Shown here piece after piece: positions 6,917-13,002 of a DNA stretch of 18,944 nucleotides. A program made the translations under genes and the position numbers. The stretch comes from Dialister sp. UBA7295. Lineage in GTDB: Bacteria > Bacillota > Negativicutes > Veillonellales > Dialisteraceae. The stretch covers positions 1-18,944 of the forward strand of contig DKQZ01000057.1 of the NCBI GenBank assembly GCA_002471975.1, in the 5' to 3' direction. Each line of letters starts with the position of its first letter. Within the stretch, counting starts at the first letter, position 1. Below the pieces are notes generated by a model. It was given only the letters and a program-made list of their open reading frames with translations. It searched no databases and was not told the origin of the DNA.

Positions 6917-7614
6917 TGAATATGAGAAAAGCGCTCGATATTTCCTGCTACCTTGTGGTGGGTCCGGAAAATACACTGGGCCGCCCGGTCAGGGATATCG
7001 TGAAAGAGGCGGTGAAAGCAGGATTTACCTGTGTCCAGATCCGCTCCAAAGTGGCTTCGGCCAGGGAACTCATTGAAGAATGCCGGAAGGCCGCCGAAGT
7101 CATTAAAGAAATGGGAAAATCCGATTCCATTGTCCTTTTGGTCGATGACCGTCTGGATGTGGCTTTGGCCTGCCGGGATATGGGAATCAAAGTGGATGGC
7201 ATCCATGTGGGACAGAGCGATATTCCTCCGGAAATATGCCGGAAACTTCTGGGGCCCGATGCCATTGTCGGTCTATCGGCCCCCACTTCGCAGCTCATCG
7301 ATTATGCCGCTCACTATGATACGAAATATATCGACTACTTTGGTGCCGGTCCCCTTCATGAAACAGCTTCCAAACCGGAAAGCGGACTCCTGGCCGACGG
7401 CACGCGGATCACCAGGACTTTTGATGAACTCGCAGAGCTCCACAGAGTGAGCCCGGTCCCCATCGTCGTAGGAGGAGGAGTCAAATCAAAAGACCTTCCG
7501 GACCTCAAAAAGACAGGGGTGGGAGGCTTCTTCTGCATCTCTGCCGTGGCAGGAGCAGAAAAGCCCTATGAAGCGGCGAGGGAAATGGTTTCGCTGTGGA
7601 AAAACTGTAAATAG
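6916..7614 (+). CDS. thiE: Thiamine-phosphate synthase
   Basis: Cytosolic TIM-barrel enzyme joining HMP pyrophosphate to thiazole phosphate to make thiamine monophosphate. The 232 residues hold the family's marks in order: CVQIRSK (phosphate/substrate strand), LVDDRLDVAL, DGIHVGQSD, VGLSAPT, YFGAGPLHETASKP and the C-terminal VVGGGV phosphate loop. It starts at the ATG sharing a base with the previous stop, with GAGG five bases upstream. It is the third and last gene of the TPP-controlled operon and is followed by a terminator. ThiD, needed to make HMP pyrophosphate, is not in the window, so the pathway must be completed elsewhere. Confidence 0.93.
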   Translation: MNMRKALDISCYLVVGPENTLGRPVRDIVKEAVKAGFTCVQIRSKVASARELIEECRKAAEVIKEMGKSDSIVLLVDDRLDVALACRDMGIKVDGIHVGQSDIPPEICRKLLGPDAIVGLSAPTSQLIDYAAHYDTKYIDYFGAGPLHETASKPESGLLADGTRITRTFDELAELHRVSPVPIVVGGGVKSKDLPDLKKTGVGGFFCISAVAGAEKPYEAAREMVSLWKNCK

Positions 7615-7714
7615 AGATTTATAAACTAATTATCAGGAAACTTTTGAATCGGGAATCCCGGGAATGATCGGGAATTGTCGGGGATGATCGGGGATTTCGG
7701 GATTATCGGGAAGG

Positions 7715-7750
7715 TGGCCGCTAGAAATTAAAATGGCGGCCATTTTATAT
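7715..7750 (+). terminator. Terminator of the thiamine operon
   Basis: TGGCCGC (7715-7721) pairs with GCGGCCA (7736-7742), then TTTTATAT. It lies about 100 bases after thiE, behind a CGGG repeat array. Confidence 0.7.
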
Positions 7751-7859
7751 GGGGATTTACGTCTCCTGACATTTTGAAATGGAAGGGAACTGCAGAATGA
7801 ATTGACTTTTGAAACGGGAGTCTCGGGAATGATCGGGGCTTTCGGGATTATCGGGAAGG

Positions 7860-7895
7860 TGGCCGCTAGAAATTAAAATGGCGGCCATTTTATAT
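7860..7895 (+). terminator. Second, duplicated copy of the thiamine-operon terminator
   Basis: Same stem and tail as 7715-7750 (GGCCGC 7861-7866, GCGGCC 7881-7886, then ATTTTATAT), present because the cassette is duplicated. Its own contribution to termination is unknown. Confidence 0.6.
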
Positions 7896-8114
7896 GGGGA
7901 TTTACGTCTCTTGGTATTTTGAAATGGAAGGGAACTGCAGGATGAAAGGACTTTTGAATCGGGAATCCCGGAAATGATCGGGGGTCTCGGGCAGATGGGT
8001 TAAAGATAAAATGGCGGCGCTCATGAATTTGCGCCGCACCGCCCCGACAGTCCCGATACTCCCGAAATGAACCCCGATAACCCCGATTCAAAGGTATTGA
8101 AAATGAAATTTCCA

Positions 8115-8149
8115 ATAAAAATGGGCACCTTCATCATTTCAAGGTGCCC
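8115..8149 (-). terminator. Terminator of the zinc-ribbon/rhodanese transcript
   Basis: GGGCACCTT (8123-8131) pairs with AAGGTGCCC (8141-8149). On the minus strand the hairpin is followed by ATTTTTATT. It lies about 80 bases after the rhodanese stop. Confidence 0.85.
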
Positions 8150-8161
8150 ACATTCACTGCG

Positions 8162-8189
8162 AACTGAGAACTGCTAACTGATAACTTTC
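8162..8189 (-). repeat. Period-7 array after the rhodanese gene
   Basis: AACTGAG, AACTGCT, AACTGAT, AACTTTC on the plus strand. On the minus strand the order is gene stop, heptads beginning GAAAGTT, terminator. Confidence 0.8.
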
Positions 8190-8228
8190 AATGACAGTCA
8201 GTCGAATTTTATTTCAATAAAGGGGAAA

Positions 8229-8612
8229 TCACTTCTCTACCGCATAGGGCCAGTCCAGAATCCCTCCCATATCCCTTACGTCTTCATAACCTTTGTCAGT
8301 CAGTTTGAATGCTGCGGTTTTGCTTCTGGCTCCGGAACGGCAGTAGACGATGAGGGGCGCTTTTTTATCGGGATAAGCTTTGGAGACTCCTTCCACCACA
8401 TTGCCCAGGGGAATATTCTTTGCCCCGGGGATGTGGCCTTTTTTGTATTCCGATGGCTCCCGCACGTCGATCAAGGGGACGCCTTTGGCGATCATTTCCT
8501 TTCCTGCTTCGGGGGTGATTTTGTGGTAGGCATCGGAAGCTTTCGATCCGCAGCCGCCGAGGAAAAGGACGGGAATCAGTATGGCAAGAATGAGCGGTGC
8601 AAAATGGTGCAT
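8229..8612 (-). CDS. Rhodanese-domain lipoprotein
   Basis: A 127-residue protein with a lipoprotein signal peptide (lipobox LGGC, Cys21), so probably attached to the outer face of the cytoplasmic membrane. A single rhodanese domain follows: PLIDVREPSEY, GHIPGAKNIPL, and the active-site loop CRSGAR with catalytic-type Cys91, then DMGGILDW near the end. Such domains accept sulfane sulfur on the cysteine as a persulfide; the partner is unknown. AGAGGAGG precedes the ATG at a good distance. It follows the zinc-ribbon gene by 13 bases and shares its transcript and terminator. Surface rhodaneses are often linked to sulfide or cysteine handling, but nothing here fixes the role. Confidence 0.9.
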   Translation of the reverse strand: MHHFAPLILAILIPVLFLGGCGSKASDAYHKITPEAGKEMIAKGVPLIDVREPSEYKKGHIPGAKNIPLGNVVEGVSKAYPDKKAPLIVYCRSGARSKTAAFKLTDKGYEDVRDMGGILDWPYAVEK

Positions 8613-8625
8613 GGGAATCCTCCTC

Positions 8626-9333
8626 TCAGGAATGTTTCATAAAAGCAAAGAATGATTTGATGCGCTGCCAGAGGGATTTCGGTTTGGCAATCTGGACGGG
8701 GGTCTTTGGTTTGGCGGCCATCTGCGCCTGGCGGACGAGCTGCATATTCCGGTGAGCCGAGCGGGTGACGATCCGTGGCGGCGGGGTGAAAGTCTTTCCG
8801 TCTGCCTTTGGCGTTTCTTTTTTCATACTCGGAAGAGCATTTCCCGTGGCATGGATGGTCCTCTTCTGATGACTCCGGTCCACCGTTTTGAAAGTGATTT
8901 CACCCTTTTGCGCCTGACGGACTTTTGGCGGCTCGGGCCCTTTGATAGTGGGGGTATCGGAAATGATTTCTCCCGTTTTCAGGTCAAATTTCGCAAATCC
9001 CGCCTTGGCGCTAAATGGATTGTTGTCGAAATCATGGGCGAGAGACGCATTTGTTTCCATCTGCAGCACGGGGGGCTGTTCCTTGCCCTCCATGAGGGCC
9101 TTCCGCTTTTCCTCCCTCTGAATCTGCTGCATCATGCGATTCTTCGCCCGGGTATCAAAGACCGGTTCCTCCGTGGCCCAAAAGCCGGACTGCTGGATAT
9201 TTCTCTTGTCCAGATCATAGGAAATATGGGCTCCGCAGTGATTGCAGCGGATGGTGCCTTTTCTTTTTTTTACGTCGATATCAAATAAAGTCAGCTTCTG
9301 CCCGCAGGCATGGCAGACGAGTGTAAATGCCAT
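8626..9333 (-). CDS. Zinc-ribbon protein with long low-complexity tail, function unknown
   Basis: About 235 residues. The N-terminus has two CxxC pairs (Cys7/Cys10 and Cys30/Cys33) typical of a small zinc ribbon. The rest is polar, rich in Lys, Gln, Pro and Thr, and probably disordered, with a basic, aromatic C-terminus (WQRIKSFFAFMKHS) that could bind RNA, DNA or membrane. I chose the ATG at 9333 because AAAGGAGG lies just upstream. The longer frame reaching further upstream would run through promoter and repeat sequence. I do not recognise the family. It is co-transcribed with the rhodanese lipoprotein. Confidence 0.75.
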   Translation of the reverse strand: MAFTLVCHACGQKLTLFDIDVKKRKGTIRCNHCGAHISYDLDKRNIQQSGFWATEEPVFDTRAKNRMMQQIQREEKRKALMEGKEQPPVLQMETNASLAHDFDNNPFSAKAGFAKFDLKTGEIISDTPTIKGPEPPKVRQAQKGEITFKTVDRSHQKRTIHATGNALPSMKKETPKADGKTFTPPPRIVTRSAHRNMQLVRQAQMAAKPKTPVQIAKPKSLWQRIKSFFAFMKHS

Positions 9334-9354
9334 TTTCAGGCCTCCTTTTGTATA

Positions 9355-9383
9355 AGTATAATGGACGGGATGGAAATGGTAAA
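9355..9383 (-). promoter_or_regulatory. Promoter of the zinc-ribbon/rhodanese transcript
   Basis: On the minus strand TTTACC (9378-9383), 17 bases, then TATACT (9355-9360). The start would lie only about 15-20 bases before the ATG's upstream region, leaving a short leader with the AAAGGAGG site. Confidence 0.55.
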
Positions 9384-9431
9384 GGGGAGGGAAATAGTTA
9401 GCCCTTAGCAGTTCGTAATTAGTGAATTCAT

Positions 9432-9463
9432 AAAAAAGGCCGCATCTGGAGATGAGACACGGC
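9432..9463 (-). terminator. Terminator of the ECF transporter operon
   Basis: On the minus strand GCCG pairs with CGGC (9460-9463 with 9439-9442), enclosing an inner CATC/GATG helix, and is followed by a run of six T. It lies about 60 bases after the cbiO stop, behind a heptad array. Confidence 0.65.
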
Positions 9464-9477
9464 AGGGAATTGGTAGT

Positions 9478-9540
9478 GGCTAATGGGTAATGGCTAATGG
9501 CTAGCAACTAACAACTAACAACTAACCACTAACAACTTTC
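9478..9540 (-). repeat. Nine-unit period-7 array overlapping the end of cbiO
   Basis: Nine continuous 7-base units on the plus strand: GGCTAAT, GGGTAAT, GGCTAAT, GGCTAGC, AACTAAC three times, CACTAAC, AACTTTC. The cbiO reading frame ends inside it at 9522, so the array supplies its stop codon and last few residues. Confidence 0.85.
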
Positions 9541-10181
9541 TCCAGCCTGATTTCCTGATCAAAGAGTCCTTCCATGATTTCAGGATGATGGGTGGCGATG
9601 ATAAGTGTCTTTCCTGCTTTTTTGAGGGCCGGTAGGAATTCGGAGAGGAGGGAAAGGCCTTTTTCATCGAGGTAGCTTTCCGGTTCATCAAAGGTCCAGA
9701 CCTTTGGATTCATGGTGAGGATGGCTCCGATGGCGGTCCTCTTTTTCTCACCTCCCGAAAGGGAGTAGGGGGCCCGCCTTGCGAGGTGGGTGATGGAAAG
9801 GAGATCCATGGCATCGGAGACTCTTTTCTTTATTTCTCCCTGCGGAAGGCCCATCTGCAGCGGTCCGAAAGCCAGCTCTTCTTCTACGGTCGCACAGAAG
9901 AGCTGGGAGTCCGGATTCTGCCACACGTAGCCCAGACGCTGGTGGAAGGATTTCGCAAATTTCCGGTCCTCCAGTTTTTGGGCGGTGATTTCTTCTCCGG
10001 CAAACGTGTAAGTCCCTTTTGATGGGAAGAGCAGGCCGTTCAGGAGGCGGAGAAGGGTGGTCTTTCCCGCACCGTTTGGCCCGTGCAGGAGGACGGCAGT
10101 GCCTGTTTCTATTTCCGCATTCACATGATTGAGGATGGTTGTATTTTCACAGGAAAAGCAGATATCCGAGAGACTGATCAT
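9522..10181 (-). CDS. cbiO: ECF transporter ATPase for cobalt or nickel
   Basis: Cytoplasmic ATP-hydrolysing subunit of a group I energy-coupling-factor importer, 219 residues (short for the family). Walker A is GPNGAGKTT (residues 34-42), the signature is LSGGEKKR, and Walker B is FDEPES where most relatives have LLLDEP. The Q-loop is in the VWQNPDSQLF context typical of ECF ATPases. The ATG overlaps the cbiQ stop (ATGA), so the two are translationally coupled. The last residues (VVSG) and the stop come from the heptad repeat array at 9478-9540, suggesting the native 3' end was altered or trimmed. Its partners are CbiQ and CbiM just upstream. Confidence 0.9.
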   Translation of the reverse strand: MISLSDICFSCENTTILNHVNAEIETGTAVLLHGPNGAGKTTLLRLLNGLLFPSKGTYTFAGEEITAQKLEDRKFAKSFHQRLGYVWQNPDSQLFCATVEEELAFGPLQMGLPQGEIKKRVSDAMDLLSITHLARRAPYSLSGGEKKRTAIGAILTMNPKVWTFDEPESYLDEKGLSLLSEFLPALKKAGKTLIIATHHPEIMEGLFDQEIRLEKVVSG

Positions 10182-10981
10182 GGAAGAATCCTTTCTGTCA
10201 CAAGGAAGAGGACGATATAAAGAAGGACGAATGCCAGAAGGATACAGGTGGGAAGTTTCGATTTTTTCTCTGGCTGCAGTGGCTTCGGGTAGTCACCGGT
10301 AAAACCACGGCACCACATGGCATCGTACATATCCTTTGAGCATTTCATGGATTTCTGGAAGACTACGCCCATGACTCCTCCCATGGCTTTTGCCTTGTCC
10401 GGATTTTTCCCCACGCTCCGTAATTTCAGGGCAGTCAGCAGTGTGGCGGCCGTATCCCCCAGAAGGACGATGTAACGGAGCGTCGTATCCAGGATGAAAA
10501 CGATGAGGGAAGGCACGTGGAGCCGGTGAAGGGCGGAGGTGATCTCATTCCAGGGGAAATTTTCCTGGAGGAGCGAAAGGGCGGTGACGGTGAGGAAGGT
10601 CTTTGCCGGAAGAAGCACCATGTGACGCCCGTTTCCAAGGAAAAAGGAGGGGGCCACGATTAAAGCGCAGAAAAATGCGGCAGAAAGGGAAGCTTTCAGT
10701 ATTTTCTTCAGAAGCTCTGCCGGCATGACTGCCAGAAACACAAGCTCTCCTGCCAGGAGGGCCCACAGGAAGAAAGTGGACCTGGTGGAAACGGTGAGGA
10801 TGATGAGCACCAAAAGGGCAGTAAGCGCAGAGAGCGCATCTACCGGCGCCCGCCGGCCCGATGAGGCTCGAAGGCCTGAAAGGATGGGAAGAAGGGTGAG
10901 AAGGGAGCGGGAAATAAAGAAGTCCCGGTCATCCCTGGGACTGTATTTCTCTGCTTTCTGCGCCCAGACAGGAAGTTCCAT
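10178..10981 (-). CDS. cbiQ: ECF transporter T component, cobalt or nickel type
   Basis: Membrane coupling subunit of 267 residues that links the two ATPases to the metal-binding CbiM. It has five or so hydrophobic segments, and the cytoplasmic coupling helices carry Ala-Arg-Ser/Gly-type motifs as ALKLRSVG and AMWCRGFTG. A short basic stretch precedes the final segment. AAAGGAG lies about six bases before the ATG. The gene is separated from cbiM by 108 bases holding heptads and a terminator-like hairpin, and overlaps cbiO by four bases. The metal cannot be told from this subunit. Confidence 0.88.
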   Translation of the reverse strand: MELPVWAQKAEKYSPRDDRDFFISRSLLTLLPILSGLRASSGRRAPVDALSALTALLVLIILTVSTRSTFFLWALLAGELVFLAVMPAELLKKILKASLSAAFFCALIVAPSFFLGNGRHMVLLPAKTFLTVTALSLLQENFPWNEITSALHRLHVPSLIVFILDTTLRYIVLLGDTAATLLTALKLRSVGKNPDKAKAMGGVMGVVFQKSMKCSKDMYDAMWCRGFTGDYPKPLQPEKKSKLPTCILLAFVLLYIVLFLVTERILP

Positions 10982-10999
10982 GAAGGCTCCTTTCTATTA

Positions 11000-11040
11000 A
11001 AAAATAAGGATGGAAAAGGGGAAATCCTTTTTCCATCCTT
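11000..11040 (-). terminator. Terminator-like hairpin between cbiM and cbiQ
   Basis: AAGGATGGAAAAGG (11006-11019) pairs with CCTTTTTCCATCCTT (11026-11040), with one bulged base. On the minus strand it is followed by ATTTTTTAAT. It lies inside the cbiMQO operon and probably lowers cbiQO relative to cbiM. The plus-strand tail is weaker. Confidence 0.75.
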
Positions 11041-11089
11041 TAGTATTTTTGAAAACCATGTTTCGACGATGAGAGCTAATGGGTAACGG

Positions 11090-12076
11090 CTATTCACTCA
11101 CTCTTTTCGGCAGGAAGGTCGAGCCAATTTTGAAAATAATGACGAGGAGCGCCACTCCCACGATGGCGGATACGATATAGCCTGCTTCATCGGGAAGGCC
11201 GGCTAGGGTATAGTCCGGCATGAGGGCTTCAAATTCAAATCCGTCAATCATGCCCTGAGGCGTATAGCCGAGGGCGCTTCCCAGATCTTGCGTTTCCGCC
11301 AGTTCTTCTGCGTCCCATTCGCCCCAGGCCGTGCCGGCTGCCAGAAGGCCCAGCGGAGTGGCCAGAATGAGGACTGCCAGAAGAGCCATGAGAGATTTAG
11401 AGGAATGACCGGAAATGTCATCGGCAAAGAGGATGGGGGAAGTTTTTCTCACATAAGCGAGAATCGCCACAGTGAAGACGACTTCTGCCAGCCCGAAGAG
11501 GGTGAGATGGCCGATGCCCATGGCAGGGATGGAAATCCAGAACGGATAGGGGCAGTAGAGCGCCTGTCCCGCAGCGTCGGTGAAGAGAAGAGGCTGGATG
11601 CCGAATTCGATGGCTGCACAGAGAGAAGCGAGGTTAATTCCGATGTAGGAAGAGATGCCCGCGGAAACGAGCTCGGAAAGTCCTTTCCCTTTCAGCAGAT
11701 GGTAGAAGAAATAGCCGGAGAAAGGAAGGACGAAGGCCATATTGAAGCAGTTGGCCCCGATGGCAAGGATTCCTCCGTCCCCAAAGAAAACGGCCTGAAT
11801 GATCAGTGCCGCACTGACGGCCAGACAGGCCGCATAGGGGCCGAAGAGGATGGCGATGAGCGTACCTCCGACCGCATGGCCTGTGGTTCCTCCGGGAAGG
11901 GGCACGTTGAACATCATGGAAAGGAAGGAAAGAGCCGCCGCAATGCCAAGGAAGGGCAGTTTTTCGCGGGGCATTTCCTCTTTCACTTTCTTGATGGCCG
12001 TCACCCATACAGGAATCATGACAAGCCCCATGACTCCGCAGGTGGAGGGAGAGAGATAATTTTCCGGAATATGCAT
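11090..12076 (-). CDS. cbiM: ECF cobalt/nickel permease with fused PDGLE-like C-terminus
   Basis: Substrate-specific membrane subunit of 328 residues. It starts MHIPE, the conserved family N-terminus in which the amino group and His2 are known to bind the metal ion. The core follows (TGHAVGGTLIAILFGPYAA and GDGGILAIGANCFNMA, with metal-site His and Asn). Residues about 255-328 form a CbiN/PDGLE-like extension: TPQGMIDGFEFEALMPDYTL then one final membrane segment. So the separate small CbiN/NikN partner is replaced by a fusion. The stop (TAG) lies in a short heptad stretch at 11074-11094. Cobalt or nickel cannot be separated by eye. No cobalamin riboswitch was found upstream. Confidence 0.9.
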   Translation of the reverse strand: MHIPENYLSPSTCGVMGLVMIPVWVTAIKKVKEEMPREKLPFLGIAAALSFLSMMFNVPLPGGTTGHAVGGTLIAILFGPYAACLAVSAALIIQAVFFGDGGILAIGANCFNMAFVLPFSGYFFYHLLKGKGLSELVSAGISSYIGINLASLCAAIEFGIQPLLFTDAAGQALYCPYPFWISIPAMGIGHLTLFGLAEVVFTVAILAYVRKTSPILFADDISGHSSKSLMALLAVLILATPLGLLAAGTAWGEWDAEELAETQDLGSALGYTPQGMIDGFEFEALMPDYTLAGLPDEAGYIVSAIVGVALLVIIFKIGSTFLPKRVSE

Positions 12077-12117
12077 AGAATCATCCTTTCTTGAAAAAGA
12101 AATTTTATTGTGCCGTT

Positions 12118-12146
12118 AGTATAGCACGGTAAAAATCCACATTTAA
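12118..12146 (-). promoter_or_regulatory. Promoter of the cbiMQO operon with overlapping dyad
   Basis: On the minus strand TTAAAT (12141-12146), 17 bases, then TATACT (12118-12123) with TGC before it (extended -10). The -10 box lies inside two overlapping dyads, CCGT-N9-ACGG and GTGC-N10-GCAC, a possible site for a metal-sensing repressor. Confidence 0.5.
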
Positions 12147-12227
12147 GCGGGGGTGGGGGATGTTTCTACAGGAAACCGGAAGAAATCTTTGGGGAAAGAT
12201 CATGGAAATATTTCTTGTCCTTTTCTC

Positions 12228-12256
12228 TTGACAATTCTGATACCCGGTGTTAAAGT
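12228..12256 (+). promoter_or_regulatory. Promoter of the cysteine T-box operon
   Basis: TTGACA (12228-12233), 17 bases, TAAAGT (12251-12256) preceded by TGT (extended -10). The predicted start is near 12263, just before the first T-box stem. Confidence 0.75.
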
Positions 12257-12262
12257 ATTCAC

Positions 12263-12521
12263 AACTAAAGACAGTGAAGAAAAGAGTAGGCTCCTGAAGC
12301 TCACAAAGCGAGTCCGGAAGGTGAAAGCGGACAGGGATAGGGAACTGAAGTGCATTTCTGAGTCTGGCGGGCCGAAACAATAGTAGGTCTTCCCGGGATC
12401 GCCCGATACAGCGACAGGGTATACGGATTATTTCCAAGTACTTCATAAGGTATGCATGGAAGTGCATATGAAATCAGGTGGAACCACGAGTCTCTCGTCC
12501 TGTTGGACGGGAGATTTTTTT
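12263..12521 (+). promoter_or_regulatory. T-box leader 1, cysteine type
   Basis: Stem I has AGTA (12285-12288) opposite GAAG with TGC (12351-12353), flanked by pairing AGAAA/TTTCT, and an apical GGTGAAAGC. A stem III region follows. The T-box sequence AGGTGGAACCACGAG is at 12476-12490. The terminator stem TCTCTCGTCC (12491-12500) / GGACGGGAGA (12505-12514) has seven T after it. The TGGA bulge (12479-12482) would pair with the tRNA end UCCA, so discriminator U, which fits tRNA-Cys and agrees with specifier TGC. An out-of-phase reading (GTG, Val) is disfavoured because tRNA-Val has A73. Uncharged tRNA-Cys should promote read-through into the small ORF. Confidence 0.88.
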
Positions 12522-12545
12522 ATTTCCAAAAAGGAGGAGCTAAAG

Positions 12546-12680
12546 ATGGGCAGACTGATTGCCAGAGAATTCAGAAATTTCAGATGGAGTCTTGCCGGCT
12601 GCCTGCTGTTCATCGGATTCGCTTCCCCTGCCTTTTCGGAATTTTATAATAAAGGAAATCTGGACGACCTGATCCGCTGA
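12546..12680 (+). CDS. 44-residue membrane peptide between two T-boxes, unknown
   Basis: A short frame with a strong AAGGAGGAG site 8-10 bases before the ATG. A basic start (several Arg, Trp14) precedes a hydrophobic stretch at about residues 15-30 with Cys19, followed by a short polar tail ending NLDDLIR. It could be a single-pass membrane peptide, or a signal-like peptide with a cut after the SPAFS region. LAGC resembles a lipobox, but the hydrophobic part comes after the Cys, so a lipoprotein is unlikely. It is the only gene between T-box 1 and T-box 2. I do not recognise a family. It may be a real small protein, a leader peptide or a remnant. Confidence 0.6.
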   Translation: MGRLIAREFRNFRWSLAGCLLFIGFASPAFSEFYNKGNLDDLIR

Positions 12681-12714
12681 GGATTTCCTGAAAATTCAAT
12701 GATTTGATCGGCAA

Positions 12715-12990
12715 GGATGAAAGAAAGTACCTTCTCTGTAATGGTACAGAGAACCCCGGGGATGAGAAGGGGCGCAGGAGGAGAAGGGAAGTGCCTTTCT
12801 GAGCCTGAGGGCTGAATGGAGTAGGCCTCACGGGAGACGCCCGTTACAGCGCAGGAGTACAGACGTACTCTCAGAGCCGGCCTCAGTGATGACGCCGGAA
12901 AATCAGGGTGGAACCGCGGAATTTTTTCCCGTCCCTTCTATACCCGCTTTATGCCCAAAAGCAGAAGCGGTAGAAGGGACGGGATTTTTT
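12715..12990 (+). promoter_or_regulatory. T-box leader 2, cysteine type
   Basis: AGTA (12727-12730) faces GAAG with TGC (12792-12794), between AGAAA/TTTCT and CCTTCTC/GAGAAGG helices. Then a stem III, the T-box AGGGTGGAACCGCGG (12905-12919), and a long terminator: a 13-bp stem CCCGTCCCTTCTA (12928-12940) / TAGAAGGGACGGG (12971-12983) with an inner CCGCTT/AAGCGG and a six-T tail. The TGGA bulge (12909-12912) again fits a U73 tRNA such as tRNA-Cys. The ribosome site of the next gene follows directly. Confidence 0.9.
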
Positions 12991-13002
12991 ATGGAGGAAA
13001 AG

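Larger units (their letters stand above)
7641..8097. repeat. Repeat cassette: two direct copies and a third palindromic copy
   Basis: Three segments begin with CTTTTGAA and CGGG units at 7641, 7806 and 7951. Copies 1 and 2 share CGGG repeats, GAAGGTGG, a GGCCGC/GCGGCC hairpin and about 60 further near-identical bases. Copy 1 is about 20 bases longer because it has two more CGGG units. Copy 3 begins the same way, then has a different hairpin (GCGGCGC 8014-8020 / GCGCCGC 8031-8037) and inverted CCCGA units ending in CCCCGATTCAAAGG. As a whole it is an inverted repeat. No coding frame is evident. Confidence 0.8.

Noticed and set aside
11288..12094. Plus-strand frame of 268 codons opposite cbiM
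   Set aside because: Polar, Glu/Gly/Arg-rich translation typical of an antisense shadow. CbiM has the family N-terminus MHIPE and membrane segments.
12077..12230. Cobalamin riboswitch upstream of cbiM
   Set aside because: No B12-box-like core or aptamer layout could be seen on the minus strand.
12351..12353. Valine (GTG) as the T-box specifier instead of cysteine (TGC)
   Set aside because: The TGGA bulge in both T-boxes calls for a tRNA with U73, which fits tRNA-Cys and not tRNA-Val.
12886..13002. Longer N-terminus for the family-3 binding protein
   Set aside because: It would be translated from the T-box and terminator stem. The ATG at 13003 has a ribosome site and gives a normal lipoprotein signal.
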